From Hippasteria phrygiana (lineage: Eukaryota > Echinodermata > Asteroidea > Valvatida > Goniasteridae), in assembly GCA_037893225.1 (NCBI GenBank), contig JAZGUH010000358.1, positions 186,001 to 250,000 of the forward strand: a stretch of 64,000 nucleotides of DNA, written 5' to 3'. Of this stretch, positions 40,818 to 52,850 are shown piece after piece (the stretch's first letter is position 1; every line of letters starts with the position of its first letter). The notes below the pieces were generated by a model. The model was not told the DNA's origin and ran no database searches. It saw nothing but the letters and a program-made list of their open reading frames with translations. The position numbers and the translations under genes are program-made.

Positions 40818-42621
40818 CTAAACAACATGGACAAAAGTTTTGAAAATAAATTGAAAATATAATTTACATATATTTATAAACATTTTATGTTTCCACATGT
40901 ACATGTACAATGTACATGTATACACAAGCCCTGTCCTTATATAGTCAGGTAATTCTAGGCCATCTTCAACAGAGCAAGGTTCAATAACTGACTGACAATT
41001 ACACAAAGAGGTACAGCAAGAATAGCTGCCGCTCGTAGAGTATGAATAAAACCACATGCCCAGTTATGACAGGCCAGACATGAATATGCCAGCCGACTGA
41101 GCTAAGGATGACAACAATTCTACCCAACTGGGCAGATAAATAGTTGTTCTCTATTAATTAGACTTTGTGTGGCATGTGGTGCATATGTATCTGCGCAAAA
41201 AAGAAACAGCTCAGATAGTATTGTGGAATTCTTTTGAAATATCAAGTAGAGCACACGTACCTATGTACATTACATGTATGTACATGTGTGATGGTAAACA
41301 CGTTGTTTTTTTCTGACAACTGGAATTCTAGGCAGTTTTTTTTTAAATGAGCTTCTTTGATTTAGGAAAATCTGCTAAATCTTGGAGATTATTCATCCTA
41401 TAATTTTCCATTTATTATATTTCAAATTTTCCATTTTTGATAATCCTCCGTTCCATTCCATTCATGTAGTTCATGTCAAATGAAAATGGCTGAACAAACT
41501 TTTGTTTTCCTTAATCAGTTTTGCTCCCCCCCCCCCAAAAAAAAAGGCAAACAAATAATAAAACTATCAATTATTTCATTTTCATCATGAAAATACACAG
41601 TGAGTACAGGTGTCTCCTCCAGAGTTGCTGTAACTTAAACTATCCAATTTGGATGTATTTTTTTTCTGATTGGAACCCTAGTTTTCCCACACCAGGTCCC
41701 AATTGGGAAACTCTTAGATGACAATGACACCTTCTGTATGCCTGAAAGATATATACATGAATATATTTCCAGCTAAACAGGTAGAGGAAAAAGAAGAGAT
41801 ATTGCTTGATGTGTAATATATCTGTGTTATTAGTTAAAATGAAAACTACATCAATGGATATACTATTCTCAAAACCAAATTTTTAATGGTTGGTAAACTT
41901 TTCCAGAAAATCTTGAAAATCTGTTGAGGTAAAGATTATATCCTCTATGTATTTATTTTTGAATGTACATGTGTACAATTCATTTTTTTTACAGCGTAAT
42001 TAATATAGTTTCACTTCCTCCACAGTTTATTATTAGAATTTTTATCCAAATACATAATGAACAAATTGTAAGCCAAATATCTCCACAGTGTGAAAGACTG
42101 CCTCAGGCATATTCATGGGCAATTTTAAGGTAACTTACCTTTTAAGGCAGAATTAAGAATTCTTCTCTTTATAATAATTTAGCATTCTTCTCTTGTTAAT
42201 AATTATACTACGTGTACGTACAGCCCATTAATTAAACTGAAGATAGCATATGAAAATGTATCCTCCAGTAAAAAAAACAATCATGTCTAATCTGAAGGGT
42301 CCTTATATAAAATATCCCTTACAGAAAATATACCTAAATACTTCAATAAATTTGACAAATTTAATCCAAAGAACATTTTCATTTAGGAATACGAAGGAAA
42401 CAAACTATTTGTTATGTGTTAATTTACATTACAGCAATATTCCATTCCACTTTATCTTCTGGGTGTGTAGAAATGCTCAACATATCAGAAATACAAAGTT
42501 TTAGTTTAATTATATGCAATAAATGCCAGTTTCCAATGATATCAAGCAACAGGATACTGCCAAAAGTGCTCAAGCAATTACATACAAGGGGTCTCAGACT
42601 GTCAATATTTACAAGACTGTC

Positions 42622-42800
42622 AATATTTTATCCCGAATGACCCACGTGACCTAACGTGTGCGTGTGAATGCAAAAGGTGGTCGCACAACGCGCACGTGTT
42701 AAATTCAATCAGAATGGGCATTCGCGTAACATGGCGTGACATTACGTCGGCAATTTTATCCCGAATAACCTCTTAACTTTGAGATACCGAACTGGCTTAT
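42622..42800. repeat. Family R4, 5'-truncated copy
   Basis: TATTTTATCCCGAATGACCC, ACGTGACCTAACGTGTGCG, CACGTGTTAAATTCAATCAG, GGCGTGACATTACGTCGGC and the end GAGATACCGAACTGGCTTAT match the interior and right end of 40296-40517. Confidence 0.72.
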
Positions 42801-43399
42801 TCGTGCAAGGGAAACCTAAATTGTTTGTAGGAAAATCACTTTCTGATACAAAATATAAAAATAGTTTGATTAAGTTAAGTAGGACTGATTGTTACCCGAC
42901 AAATAGAATTTCACTCCTCTTTCATTTGACACCCATTCATTTTGATGAGACTTAAATCAGTATACATTGTAGGTAATTAATTAAACAAAACCACATTTTG
43001 AGCTACATGTATGTCTGCCACAATGGAAATGACCATATTCTCAAGTTTTTCTCAGGCAGTTTGGCAACATGTGTTATTAGCATCTAGGAAGAAAAATTAA
43101 AAAGAATAACCAAACTTTCAAACAGTTCAATGATGATGAAATAACATGTACATGTAGAATGCATAGAGTTGATATCAGCTTTTAAAAGCTGGACAAAACA
43201 AACATCCGCTTCTATAAACAACGTTTAGTTAGTTTTGTTTGGATTTTAGGTATTCAATAAATACACTATATAATACCAAAACTGCTCCTAAAATAATATT
43301 TTTAAAGACTGAACTTTGCCAATAGAAATATGCTTCGGTGAAGAATCGAGAATCAAAGGCTAAATTTCTATTTCTATACCAGAAAAAAATGAGATTCTA

Positions 43400-43545
43400 G
43401 TTCCGATTCCCTGTTCTTTTCAGAACCACACATCTTCCTAGAAGAGATTTATTTCACATGGTGTTACCCGCAACCTCAGTCGTTCTCGTATCATACCCAC
43501 CATGCAAAGCTTCAAATCATATCATACCTCTTTTATAACACACAA
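43400..43545 (+). repeat. Penelope-like element 3' fragment
   Basis: GTTCTTTTCAGAACC, ACACATCTTCCTAGAAGAG, ATTTATTTCACATGGTG and TTACCCGCAACCTCAGTC closely match the region downstream of the GIY-YIG fragment (about 49220-49340). No coding part is attached. Confidence 0.7.
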
Positions 43546-43604
43546 CATGGTTCTTTATCCTTTTTGGCTGAAACACGGTCACGTGGGATTCACTAATATA
43601 GGCT

Positions 43605-43850
43605 AGTGCATGCAATTTGCGTCAGCGTGAAGGCCAATTTACACATACGCGACATAGTCGCGCGACAATTTTCTAAATTCATGCAAATCAATTGGTGCGT
43701 TTTCATTTACGCGACAGAATCGTGCGACGAGACGCTCATTGATTTGTGCGTATTTAGAAAAATGCACCTCAATATCGCACAACAAAGACGCGTATATACA
43801 TGTATATGCGCGTCAAGACATCACGCGCGCATAATTTCCAAAGTATAGTG
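43605..43850. repeat. Small CG-containing foldback repeat
   Basis: ACACATACGCGACATAGTCG, GCGCGACAATTTTCTAAATT and ATTTACGCGACAGAATCGTG recur as near-inverted blocks (GTGCGTATTTAGAAAAATGC, AATATCGCACAACAAAGACG). It is probably a degenerate MITE. Confidence 0.45.
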
Positions 43851-44701
43851 CCTGATCGGGCACTTCGGACCTTTCGGACTCAGGAAATAGGACCCTCTTC
43901 TGGTCACTCACAGTCCCTCTGGGTGCATAGACGTGCACTAGTGACCTCATTGCCAGTCCATATGTGTATACTATTTCTACCTTGTCAAACTACAATGTAT
44001 CAACTAACTTAGATAAAAGTTCAGGTTTGGATTTTAGACTTTGAGAAAGATTCTGCAACAATTGAAATGTCAGGCCCTCACAACCTTTATCATTTTGCTT
44101 TAGGGCAATTCCAAATGAGTTCAATGACTAATTTTAAAGTTCATCAAATCACCAATAAAACCCGAACTCCCTAGGGTGTGTGGAAAATCATATTAAATTT
44201 GGAGGATTCAGGACTGTTAGGGTTAATTAACCCTGCAGTGTGCCATGACAATATAAACTGTTTACACCATGGTGACCTACAATGTACTTAACAAAACAGC
44301 ACCATGGCACACTGCAGAGTTAAGTTAGATGTCCGGAGTGGCTAAATGCGTGCCAACTTGTAGCAAGGAACCACATCTTTATTGGTTATATAGATTTCAT
44401 AGAATTTTATTTGAAGATTAAAGTAAAACAAAATTAATTTTCTGATGTAATTTTGTTACCGATACCTTTTTGGCCTTGGATCCTTCCCACATGTAGGAAG
44501 TTTCAATTTGTATTTATTTTGATATGATAGCAGAGGTACATGTATAACCAGACCATATAAAAGTGTTTGTAATCAGGTACATGTAGGCCATAAGACTATG
44601 TACTTCACAGCATGTAAAAATACAACCCCAAATTCCTCTGAAATATAATTCCGTTACTGCAGAATTTCCCATTAACAGTTTTATTTAACCCTATCCCTAA
44701 C

Positions 44702-45289
44702 TAGTGGTGTGCATCGGAACCAGGTACCCGACCGTTCATGTCGGGAACCGGTTCCAGATTATGGAATCGATCACCCGTACAACTTTACATTATCGCCTAG
44801 TAACTTCCCAGAAAATGAAAAAGAAAACTTTTTGAATGTTATTGTTTGGGAATTTTCAAAATTAAAACCCGACTACATGGGAAACCAGCACAGATTTCGT
44901 GTTTATGACGCTCACGAAAATTGGCAATAAAGGGAATTTACCAGTTGTGGTTTTTGTAGTCTGGGTATGATTAAAGAGGCTCTACGAGACATAATAGCAT
45001 GCCTCATTCCACAATAAATACAACTGTATAAAGCTTCTGTCTTTTGTGATATGCCGGCGCATGCACGTGCCGGAACATGTAATGGCGGAGTAGTGATCTT
45101 GTTTACTGGACAGGCATGAGATTTTTCAGACTTTTGTCTGAAATCAGACTTTTGAATCTCAGAAAAAGACATTATTGCAACTTCCGGGATTGGAAGTTTT
45201 GGGTTAGGTTTCTTTAACGGGTACCTAGGTACCCGTATTTTTTCAATCGGGTACCCGGTTCTTTTACTACCCGTAAATGCACACCCCTA
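44702..45289. mobile_element. hAT-like non-autonomous element (TAGNGGTGTGCAT termini)
   Basis: The left end TAGTGGTGTGCATCGG and the right end ATGCACACCCCTA are inverted repeats. The flanking 8 bp TCCCTAAC is duplicated perfectly (44694-44701, 45290-45297). Subterminal GGTACCCG motifs repeat on both sides (GTACCCGACCG; CGGGTACCTAGGTACCCG; GGGTACCCGGTTC). No transposase domain is recognised inside; short frames within are not convincing genes. A related degenerate piece starts near 14723. Confidence 0.87.
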
Positions 45290-45363
45290 TCCCTAACAGT
45301 AAACCATTTTAGCTTTCAGAAAGATTCTGCTATGATCGAAACACAACTGACTGCATACTGCAC

Positions 45364-45487
45364 CTTCGTTGAGTATCTCATCATCAGAGTCTGCCAGAGT
45401 TAGCTTGAGAACAGACCGCGTCTTGACGGTCGTACCGCCAGCACCGTGGTTACTCATCGGGAACTCCAGCTTGGTGCTGACACTCAT
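45364..45487 (-). CDS. Possible alternative first exon of Ena/VASP
   Basis: An ATG at 45487 opens 41 codons (MSVSTKLEFPMSNHG..., then SVLKLTLADSDDEILNE) followed by a possible donor G|GTGCAG. The exon would end with one extra base, exactly the phase needed to join the Q-rich exon at 40736-40817, giving an isoform lacking EVH1. I do not recognise the peptide. The donor is weak, the exon could instead belong to another gene or be chance, and no promoter element is decisive. Confidence 0.35.
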
Positions 45488-45497
45488 TGTAAATTAG

Positions 45498-48400
45498 GAA
45501 AACTCGGAATGACTCAATCACACACAAAAAAGCTCAAACTTGATCAAAGATATGTAGATGCCGATGCCCTCCAAAAAAGTCACTGAGCAGTCATCGCCAA
45601 ATCCTTCAACTCTTCCGGCTAAGCAAGGGATGCATGCGATCCTCACACAACCAAATCAGTTTCAAAAGTAATTCTCATCCTCCGATGACCTGACTGATAC
45701 TACAAAGGCTTGCAAAAATACTGCTTATTACTTCCTCCTAGAGATAACACAGAAAATCTTGGCACACAAAGCTCTTTTGTTAGTCTGCATTGGTAAAATA
45801 GCTTAGACACCGTAGATTATTCACAAGCAGGGCACATCGAATAGAGTGTGTGCACATGAGACAACTTCTCCACAGTACATGTAGATGTCTTTATGACACT
45901 GATCCTAAGCAACGCATCCTGTTATATATAGCCCTCAGACTCTTTGAGATGAGTTACATGTACGTAGGTAGTGTAATACAACCTCCATGCTCTCAGCTGG
46001 TGTGGTGGGAGATCGTTTGTACAAACTTAGACTGGATGTTGTCATCATCTTATTCTGGGAGTTTAGGAGGAAAACAGCAGGCTGCACGTTGATGAGTCTT
46101 AAAGGGGTTGGAAAGCTGGGACTTGAGGAAGATTTGATATTGGAAGTTCTCAAGAAAAGGAAGTATCCTTGGTATTTCCCATCAAAAATAAATTCCTATT
46201 TACTGGAATGGGCAACTAAAATTACAATACTCATGCATATATTCATGATGAGAGTTGAATTCCAACTTGTCAATTCACCATGACATGCCAAGATATTGGT
46301 CTTGACGAAATTATAAAATTAAGGACAACAAAAAAGTCAGCTGAATATGTATGAGTTATAGTACTACAAATATAACGGTTTATTTTGGTAGGCCATGTTA
46401 CACTGCCGTAAAAACGTTCAGAAAGTGACATCCGTGGTACCAGTTGGGAACTAGTTTTCCTACTCACTTTGATGTCCTGAATAAAAAAAACGAACGTTGT
46501 AAACGCGGAATAGAACCGAACATGACCTACTTTTCAGGCCAAATGCGACGCATATTCAAAAACATGACATTTACGAGAAAGTTGACTCACATGCAGATCA
46601 TCGGGGGCCGCTATATTTGTCTGCCTGATAGCGCATCTACATGTACGAGCTGTCGACAGCTTTGTATGGAACATCGCATCTTCCAAAAATAAAGTGGTGG
46701 ATTTAAGTATAAATAATAGAATTAACAATGTATTTTCCGTTGCATTTTAAGAATATACATGTACCCTTTTCAGAGAAAATATGGAATTGTATATTAATTT
46801 TGTAAAAGTTATGGTATTTAACGTAAAAAGATTCTTATTGTCATATTTGATTTTTGTTTGTCCAAATGGCTGTCCATACGTATCAAGAAATAGAGTACCG
46901 AAGTCTGACATCAGTTGCCGTGGCAACTGGTTCCAAACACATGCAGTTTAGAATGTATTCTGGTTCCAAACATTGCATTGATTGACGTCACTTCGGTACT
47001 CTATGGTCGCCTGTGACGTACAATTAAAGGGCCGAAGGGGGGGGGGGGGGGGGGGGTTCAAGGGCTGATTTTACCCCCTTGTTTCATTCAATTGCAATGA
47101 CAACACCGATTATTTGATTTTCTGTATAAAGTGATTATTTAAATCAGTTCCCCGTCGGGTAGGTGACACAAAATAACGGGAGTGTTACATGGCCTATGGA
47201 TGGAAAGTTGATATTAGCTCCCTCGATACTGGAAGTTGAGAAACTATTAACTATCCACTCTCAAACCATGTTACATTTGTAGAAATAGTTCCATAGAAAT
47301 AGTCCTTTTTTAAGGTAAGCCAGTGTTTAGTAAGGTTATGTTGAATAAAGGCTATTTCACATTTCTTCTCTAAACATTTTGAAAATATCTGTAAAAACAG
47401 CTGGTATGAGTTTCAAGAATCAACTCAGACCTGCAAAATGCCAAATTTATAAATTTGTCCATAGATCTCCCCAAAATAAAGAAGTTTGGTGTGCTATTTT
47501 CAATGACATCAAAGACATGCAGCTGTTTAGATATCTCATTCATTTTGTAGAAGTTTGTGGAATTATTAAATTGTTCTTTCTTTTCAATGTTGGCTAATTT
47601 GATTAAATTCTACTGGAGAAGTGGGTCTGTATTCCATGTAGTGTTTTTGATTGTCATGACCATTATTAAGGAGTACATGTATTTTCTTTTCTTTGTGCGA
47701 CAACAAAATGTTCTGTGAAAAAGTTTGCTGGTTAAAATGACATTCTGATCTTCACAAAACTACTGGAATACCACAAAAGTTTCAGACTCATTCTGACCCA
47801 TTCAGATTTATTCTCGACAATACTGGTTCAAGAGTATCCTATATTGTGACGTCATCTGGACCAGGAAGTGCAGTAGAAACGAATGAAGTACATGCATGTG
47901 TTGCTTCACGTGCTTCCCATAGAACCCCCACGTATCGCATCATGTGAGACCCTTTGACTTGGGATGAGGACATAAAGCAGCAACACAAGGTTGTTTCCCT
48001 TTAATCCTTCATATCTGCAATTCCAATTGGGTCAAGAGCTCCAGAAGTTTCATCACATGGCGATGAAGTGTGGTTTAGGACGATGCAGACCAGATACAGC
48101 CTGCCTCATCCCAACTGTTGTTACCTGTCTAGGCCAAGGGATACCTCGCATTCTTGACTGACTGCATTTCAGGATGAAGGATGGCCTGGGGAGATTGAGT
48201 TAAAATCCTCGGCATAGAAGGTTGATGACTCAACAATGTAGCATGTGTTTAATGTTATAAACGTAGTATTGATGAACCTGTTCCTGTTGATGTCTTGAAA
48301 GTTGGCATGACTTCAATTGACTGAACACGTGGTACATCGACAACTAAATGTTCTGGAAGTTACACTGTAACCAATGACTAAACCCTTACCAAAACCACAG

Positions 48401-48677
48401 GAAAATGACCTTTGTGTCCTACACTCTTTGGTTAGTAACCTAACCTATTTCCAACGTCAAAGAGTAAAAATTCTACCGCAATGTGTAATATTTACGGAGA
48501 AATGTGGAAAACCTGAAGCATTGACATCTGGCCATCCAGACTGGTGCCACACACAGAGCAGCCTGTACATAGCCAAAGTACTGCAGACCAAGGGCACCAC
48601 TCTGAATTTTCCAATGGATCGACTTTTCTGAACTAAGCCGGTGTTCACGAAATGATTTTTGTCATTTTTTAAGACAA
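45498..48677. other. Intron sequence without recognised gene
   Basis: It contains the palindromic element at 46892-47007 and a poly(G) run near 47038. The frames at 46444-46692 and 48374-48631 have no recognisable domains; the latter sits where the missing Penelope reverse transcriptase would be but does not resemble it. Confidence 0.5.
46892..47007. mobile_element. Short palindromic element (ATAGAGTACCGAAGT termini)
   Basis: ATAGAGTACCGAAGTCTGAC at the left and GACGTCACTTCGGTACTCTA at the right are inverted. Interior GGTTCCAAACAC and CTGGTTCCAAACATTGCATT repeat. A related copy lies at 3606-3770. Confidence 0.72.
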
Positions 48678-49130
48678 ATGACACTTCAAGGGATGGTCCC
48701 ATACATTCACAGGGAATGCGGTAGACGCCTCTACCGCATTACCTGTGAATGCAGTAAGGTATACATCGGAGAAACTGGCAGAGACCTCAACACAAGACTC
48801 AAGGAACACCAAGCACACGGCAGGAAAGGAGAAATAGACAAGTCAGCAATCATCAAACACTCACACGAACAAGACCACCGCATCAACTGCAACCAAGCCA
48901 AGATCATTGCCCCAGTCACATTCTGGCACCCAAGACGCATCAGAGAGGCCATAGAAATCCGCAAACACAACACAGTTTCTCAAGACATCGGATTCCAAAT
49001 CAACGACATCTCGTCCCAACTAATCAAGCACCACGCATCCTATACCCACGCTACCCAACAAGCTACTGCCACACCCCAATGCACACAACAGCATCCAGCC
49101 GTCACCCCACCAGGCACCCACAAGGCATAA
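48678..49130 (+). pseudogene. Penelope-like element GIY-YIG endonuclease fragment (150 aa)
   Basis: Residues about 14-85 carry the GIY-YIG nuclease core in its Penelope form: LYRITCECSKVYIGETGR, DLNTRLKEHQ, KSAIIKHSHEQDH, and later the helix RRIREAIEIRKH with the conserved glutamate. This is the C-terminal endonuclease of Penelope-like retroelements; the reverse transcriptase expected upstream is absent, indicating 5' truncation. The tail is low-complexity H/T/Q/P. Downstream sequence to about 49340 is the element's 3' region, which recurs at 43400-43545. Confidence 0.85.
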
Positions 49131-49162
49131 AAGCTTCAGCAACTCCACATTACATCACTCAC

Positions 49163-49206
49163 ACTCCTGAGAACGGACAGAGCACACTGTCCAAAACGTT
49201 GAGTTA
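49163..49206 (+). ncRNA. Decayed hammerhead-ribozyme-like motif of a Penelope element
   Basis: Penelope-like elements carry hammerhead ribozymes. CTGA at 49167-49170 is followed by a perfect 6-bp stem (GGACAG 49175-49180 with CTGTCC 49187-49192) and AAAAC, the layout of core, stem II and GAAAC box. The conserved core is altered (CTGAGAA rather than CTGANGA; AAAAC rather than GAAAC), so activity is unlikely. Confidence 0.5.
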
Positions 49207-49344
49207 CACACTCATCCCGGTTCTTTTCAGAACCACACATCTTCCTAAAAGAGATTTATTTCACATAGTGTTACCCGCAATCTCAGTCTTTCTCTTATCG
49301 TACCCGCCATGCAAACCTCTAAATCGTATTTATGACTTTTTAAC

Positions 49345-50927
49345 TTATGTATAATGTGTATTATTGTCTTGAATAGCTTGATGTATTTATGCCAACCCTC
49401 CTATATAGTCCAGTAAGAATTGACGAGGACCCTGACATTTTGGTTACCTCTAATAAAAATTCAACCAAAATCAACCTTGGGGAAATATCTTAATTGAAAA
49501 ACAAAAGGGATGCACAATTTATATTGAAAGGCATGTATTTCCGACACCTGAGCTAAATCATACCCTTTGAAAGATTGGGAAAGGGTCCTTGCAAATGTTC
49601 AACTTAAATTAATACAAAATGGCAAATGCGAAAACTTAATGAAGATTATGACCAAAAATATAAGAAAAATGGGTTTTAAGGACGTCGTCGTCATCGTCAT
49701 TGCATAATCATTATCATCATCAAAGTACCAAACGGCTTCTGCCCTCAAAACTCTTCAAGATTTTTTGGAAAGAGATGGCCCTAATAGATATTGAAAAATG
49801 TATTTAAATTACTTATCCTTATACCGTTTTAGAGTGGTGTAATGGTACGGGGGCATTGTGACACGCCCCCCCCCCCCTCCACCATTGAGGCCTTTTCCCC
49901 TCCCCTCCACCACTTGTGCTCCCCACCCTACCCCCATCCCCATAAAACTTTGGGAGAAAGAATTACATTGTTTATTGTTAAAACTTCCACAGCAACAAAG
50001 AATCTGGGTAAACCTTTATGAAATAAGCCGTATTGGGGGTAATTTTTGTTTTACAGAAATGTAAACTTTAAAAAAATCACATAAAACCCTAAATCAGACA
50101 TCAACTAAGGACAAATTTTGTCTGCAAGTTATTTTATCTGGCAGCAAAATAATATCAATCCCGTTAATAACATCAGTTCAGTTAAAATATGGCAATAACT
50201 GTGATCGATTTAAAACAGAGTAGGAGTATGCGACAACTTCAACTTCAACACCTTCAACTTCAGCATCCACACACTCCCCCGGAAATCAGGGGGAAAAGAA
50301 AGAAAACAAAAAGAACCAGAGGTTGACGTTTGGTGTAACAAACGCATGAGTTTGGGCATTCTTGGTTTGATAACATAAAATATAGAACAAGATCAGATCT
50401 ATCACATCACTAAATGTGAAAAGCTTGTAAACTGAATTACATGAGATAGGGTGTTTTTAAACATGTTCACTTCAACCTAAAATAAAAAAATAGAAATAAA
50501 AGAACATGAAATACAGAAGAAAAGAAAAGAAAAGAAAATAATAAAAGGGCTCATAACCCTTTTTTTGGGGGGGGGGGGGGGAGAGGGGAAAGAAAAATTC
50601 CCCATAAGGTAATGATTATGAATACAACCACAAGCCCGTGGTACATGTAGAATAGTCACAAAAGTCGGTGATAAATCTGAGCCAAATTCCCCCCCCCAGC
50701 AAAATACAAGGGATAGTCTATGTATCATTCCTTTCAAGTTAACCACATCACAAAGCATTTGATAAAGTCATCAAAACCAATCAACCTGTATTGACTGCTG
50801 TATAGTGATATAGAAGTGTTTGACTGATAATGACTGGCACAGACAGTGTCTTATCACAGCTGTCATGCACTGACGTTTTAATCCACTTTGATTGCTAAAA
50901 TCTCACAAAGGTTAACTGTACAACATC
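49345..50927. other. Intron sequence without recognised gene
   Basis: AT-rich, with poly(C) near 49865, a pyrimidine-rich patch and poly(G) near 50570. Nothing else is supported. Confidence 0.5.
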
Positions 50928-51033
50928 ACTTGGCTGCGGCTTGAAATTACACAAGTCTATGGCAGTGGCTGCAGCCACATCACATAGACATGTGTGCAAT
51001 TTCCAGCCGCAGCCAAGTAATTCGGACATGGCC
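50928..51033. mobile_element. Short palindromic element (ACTTGGCTGCGGCTTG arms)
   Basis: ACTTGGCTGCGGCTTGAAAT and ATTTCCAGCCGCAGCCAAGT are inverted arms around GTGGCTGCAGCCAC. A second copy is at 58257-58381. Confidence 0.8.
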
Positions 51034-51794
51034 TTACATTTTTTTGGACTGTTTGGACACCCTGTTTTGCATGTAAAAGTACTACAACTGAGTAATTTGG
51101 ACAACTTATTTGTCATTTTTACAACAAATGGACACCCTGTTTTCAAATCCTGGCTAAAACCTTGCGGTACAATGGAATACATTTGTACACCATATATACA
51201 TGTGGACTTACATGCGGTTTATTATTTATACTTATTGGAATACAACACTTCAGTACATAGTACACAGAATTACTTATGTGACAAAATTGTACATGTTCCT
51301 AAAAGTACATGTACCTTGAAACCACATACAATGTACATGTACTGTACATTGTAGTACAAAGTCCGTAAACGGTTGTTAATTTTCAGAGAACTGACAGGAT
51401 ACATACATGTACATGTAGGCCCTACAATGTACAACGTATGTGGTTATACTCATATTACAGTAACTCAAATGTCAGTTTGTAGGAATCGCATTGTTTAAGA
51501 ATGAATCATCAATGTATGTTACAAACAAAATCATTTCTTTCCAAACTACAAGTATACATGCATTGCTGAATGGTTCTTAGAATAATACAAAGCATATATA
51601 CATTTGTAACTGGGACACTTTTTGAAGGGCAAAGCAACACCCCCACACCCAGTGATAGTGCTATGTTTTTTTATTCTTGCCGCCGCCCCCCCCCCCCCCC
51701 CCCCCCCCCCCTCCAGTTTCCCCAACACTTGCGTACGGATGACGTCTGTGGACGCAAAAAAAAGTGCCACCAGGCCGGATGACGCCATTGGCCA

Positions 51795-52280
51795 CCATTT
51801 CTGTTAGCCAACAATCATTGGAAATAGTCTAGTTCCCTGACCTGATAATTCCCCCGACGTCTATAAATTGCTCCGTTTTGTCTAAAGTATGGCCAGACTA
51901 CTAAAACATAACTTTTTTCTCGTTTTCCCAGCATCTATGCACATAAAACCTTAACCCTTTGCGTACGGATGACATCTGTGGACGCAAAAAAACAAGCGTC
52001 ACCAGGCCGGATGACCCCATTGGCCGCTGTTTGTGCAGTTTCAATCCATTGTTGGATTATTGTTTATCTCATGCTTGACTGCACAAACACATTGTAGCGG
52101 TTCGATTTGGTTGCCAGAACCGCTGCAACACCCCGACGTCTCCCGTAAAATACCGTGCCCAAGGGGTTAAACAGGTCAGTGTTACAATATTTGCTAGCAT
52201 GCTATAAAATACTAACCCCCAAATCCATTTATTTGTGGAAAGTACAGCAAAAGCAAATGATGTATACTACATTTAATCGA
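51795..52280 (+). repeat. Interspersed repeat family R1, copy interrupted by a TTAA element
   Basis: R1 sequence before 51951 (GTCTAGTTCCCTGACCTG.., GTCTAAAGTATGGCCAG, CCCAGCATCTATGCACAT) and after 52170 (AACAGGTCAGTGTTACAATA.., CAAATGATGTATACTAC) is colinear with 10930-11325. A partial TTAA-family piece also precedes it at about 51725-51795. Confidence 0.8.
51951..52170. mobile_element. TTAA-flanked short element inserted into another repeat
   Basis: TTAA 51951-51954 and 52167-52170 bracket CCCTTTGCGTACGGATGAC ... CCGTGCCCAAGGGG. The host repeat is family R1; its copy at 10930-11325 has the single TTAA uninterrupted at about 11215, so the empty site is in the same window. This supports true TTAA duplication, as in piggyBac-type transposition. 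Confidence 0.85.
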
Positions 52281-52599
52281 TCAGATCCAGACAATGAATA
52301 AAAGTGTCTTTCCCAAATGGTATTGCTGGTTCTGCCGTACTCATTTAATTATAGCTACCATAATCTTTCCCCGTCTTAAGTATAATTCCAAAAGGTCCCT
52401 GATTCAACACACATACTATGCTCCACATTCCATGGTAAGACATTTAAATGGAAATTCTTTGAAAGTTCCATAGCCATTTATAACTCATTCAGTCAGTCCA
52501 TGTTAAAAATGCGACAGGCACATTGCCAAACGAAACATTAATGTTGACTGACATATATCACATGAATCACCTGCACCATTTTGAGATTGTACCGTCAAA

Positions 52600-52850
52600 C
52601 AAACCACGAGGAAAACTGACTAGGTAATTTTAAATGAATTTTCAAAGTGAACAAAGAAAACTGGCAGGAGTGGGATTTGAACCTGCGACCTCCGGAATAC
52701 CGTACCGGCGCTCTACCAACTGAGCTATCTTGCCCTATGTCGGCGGTCTTCCCAAGTTGTTGGTGTCTTTGTTCAAGGGGCACTAGTCTGTCGGAAGAGC
52801 ACCGATATGGTATTCCGAAGGTCGCAGGTTCGAGTCCCAACTCCAAATAC
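52600..52850 (-). repeat. tRNA-derived SINE
   Basis: The head at 52662-52735 (minus) has B-box complement GATTTGAACC and A-box complement CTACCAACTGAGCTA; the tail lies at 52600-52660. A partial B-box-bearing head continues at about 52790-52840 in the other orientation (GGTCGCAGGTTCGAGTCCC). Confidence 0.75.

Larger units (their letters stand above)
40818..44701. other. Very AT-rich intron
   Basis: Apart from the R4 copy at 42622-42800, the Penelope fragment at 43400-43545 and the foldback at 43605-43850, there is no recognisable gene. Open frames are short and lack domains. Confidence 0.5.
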
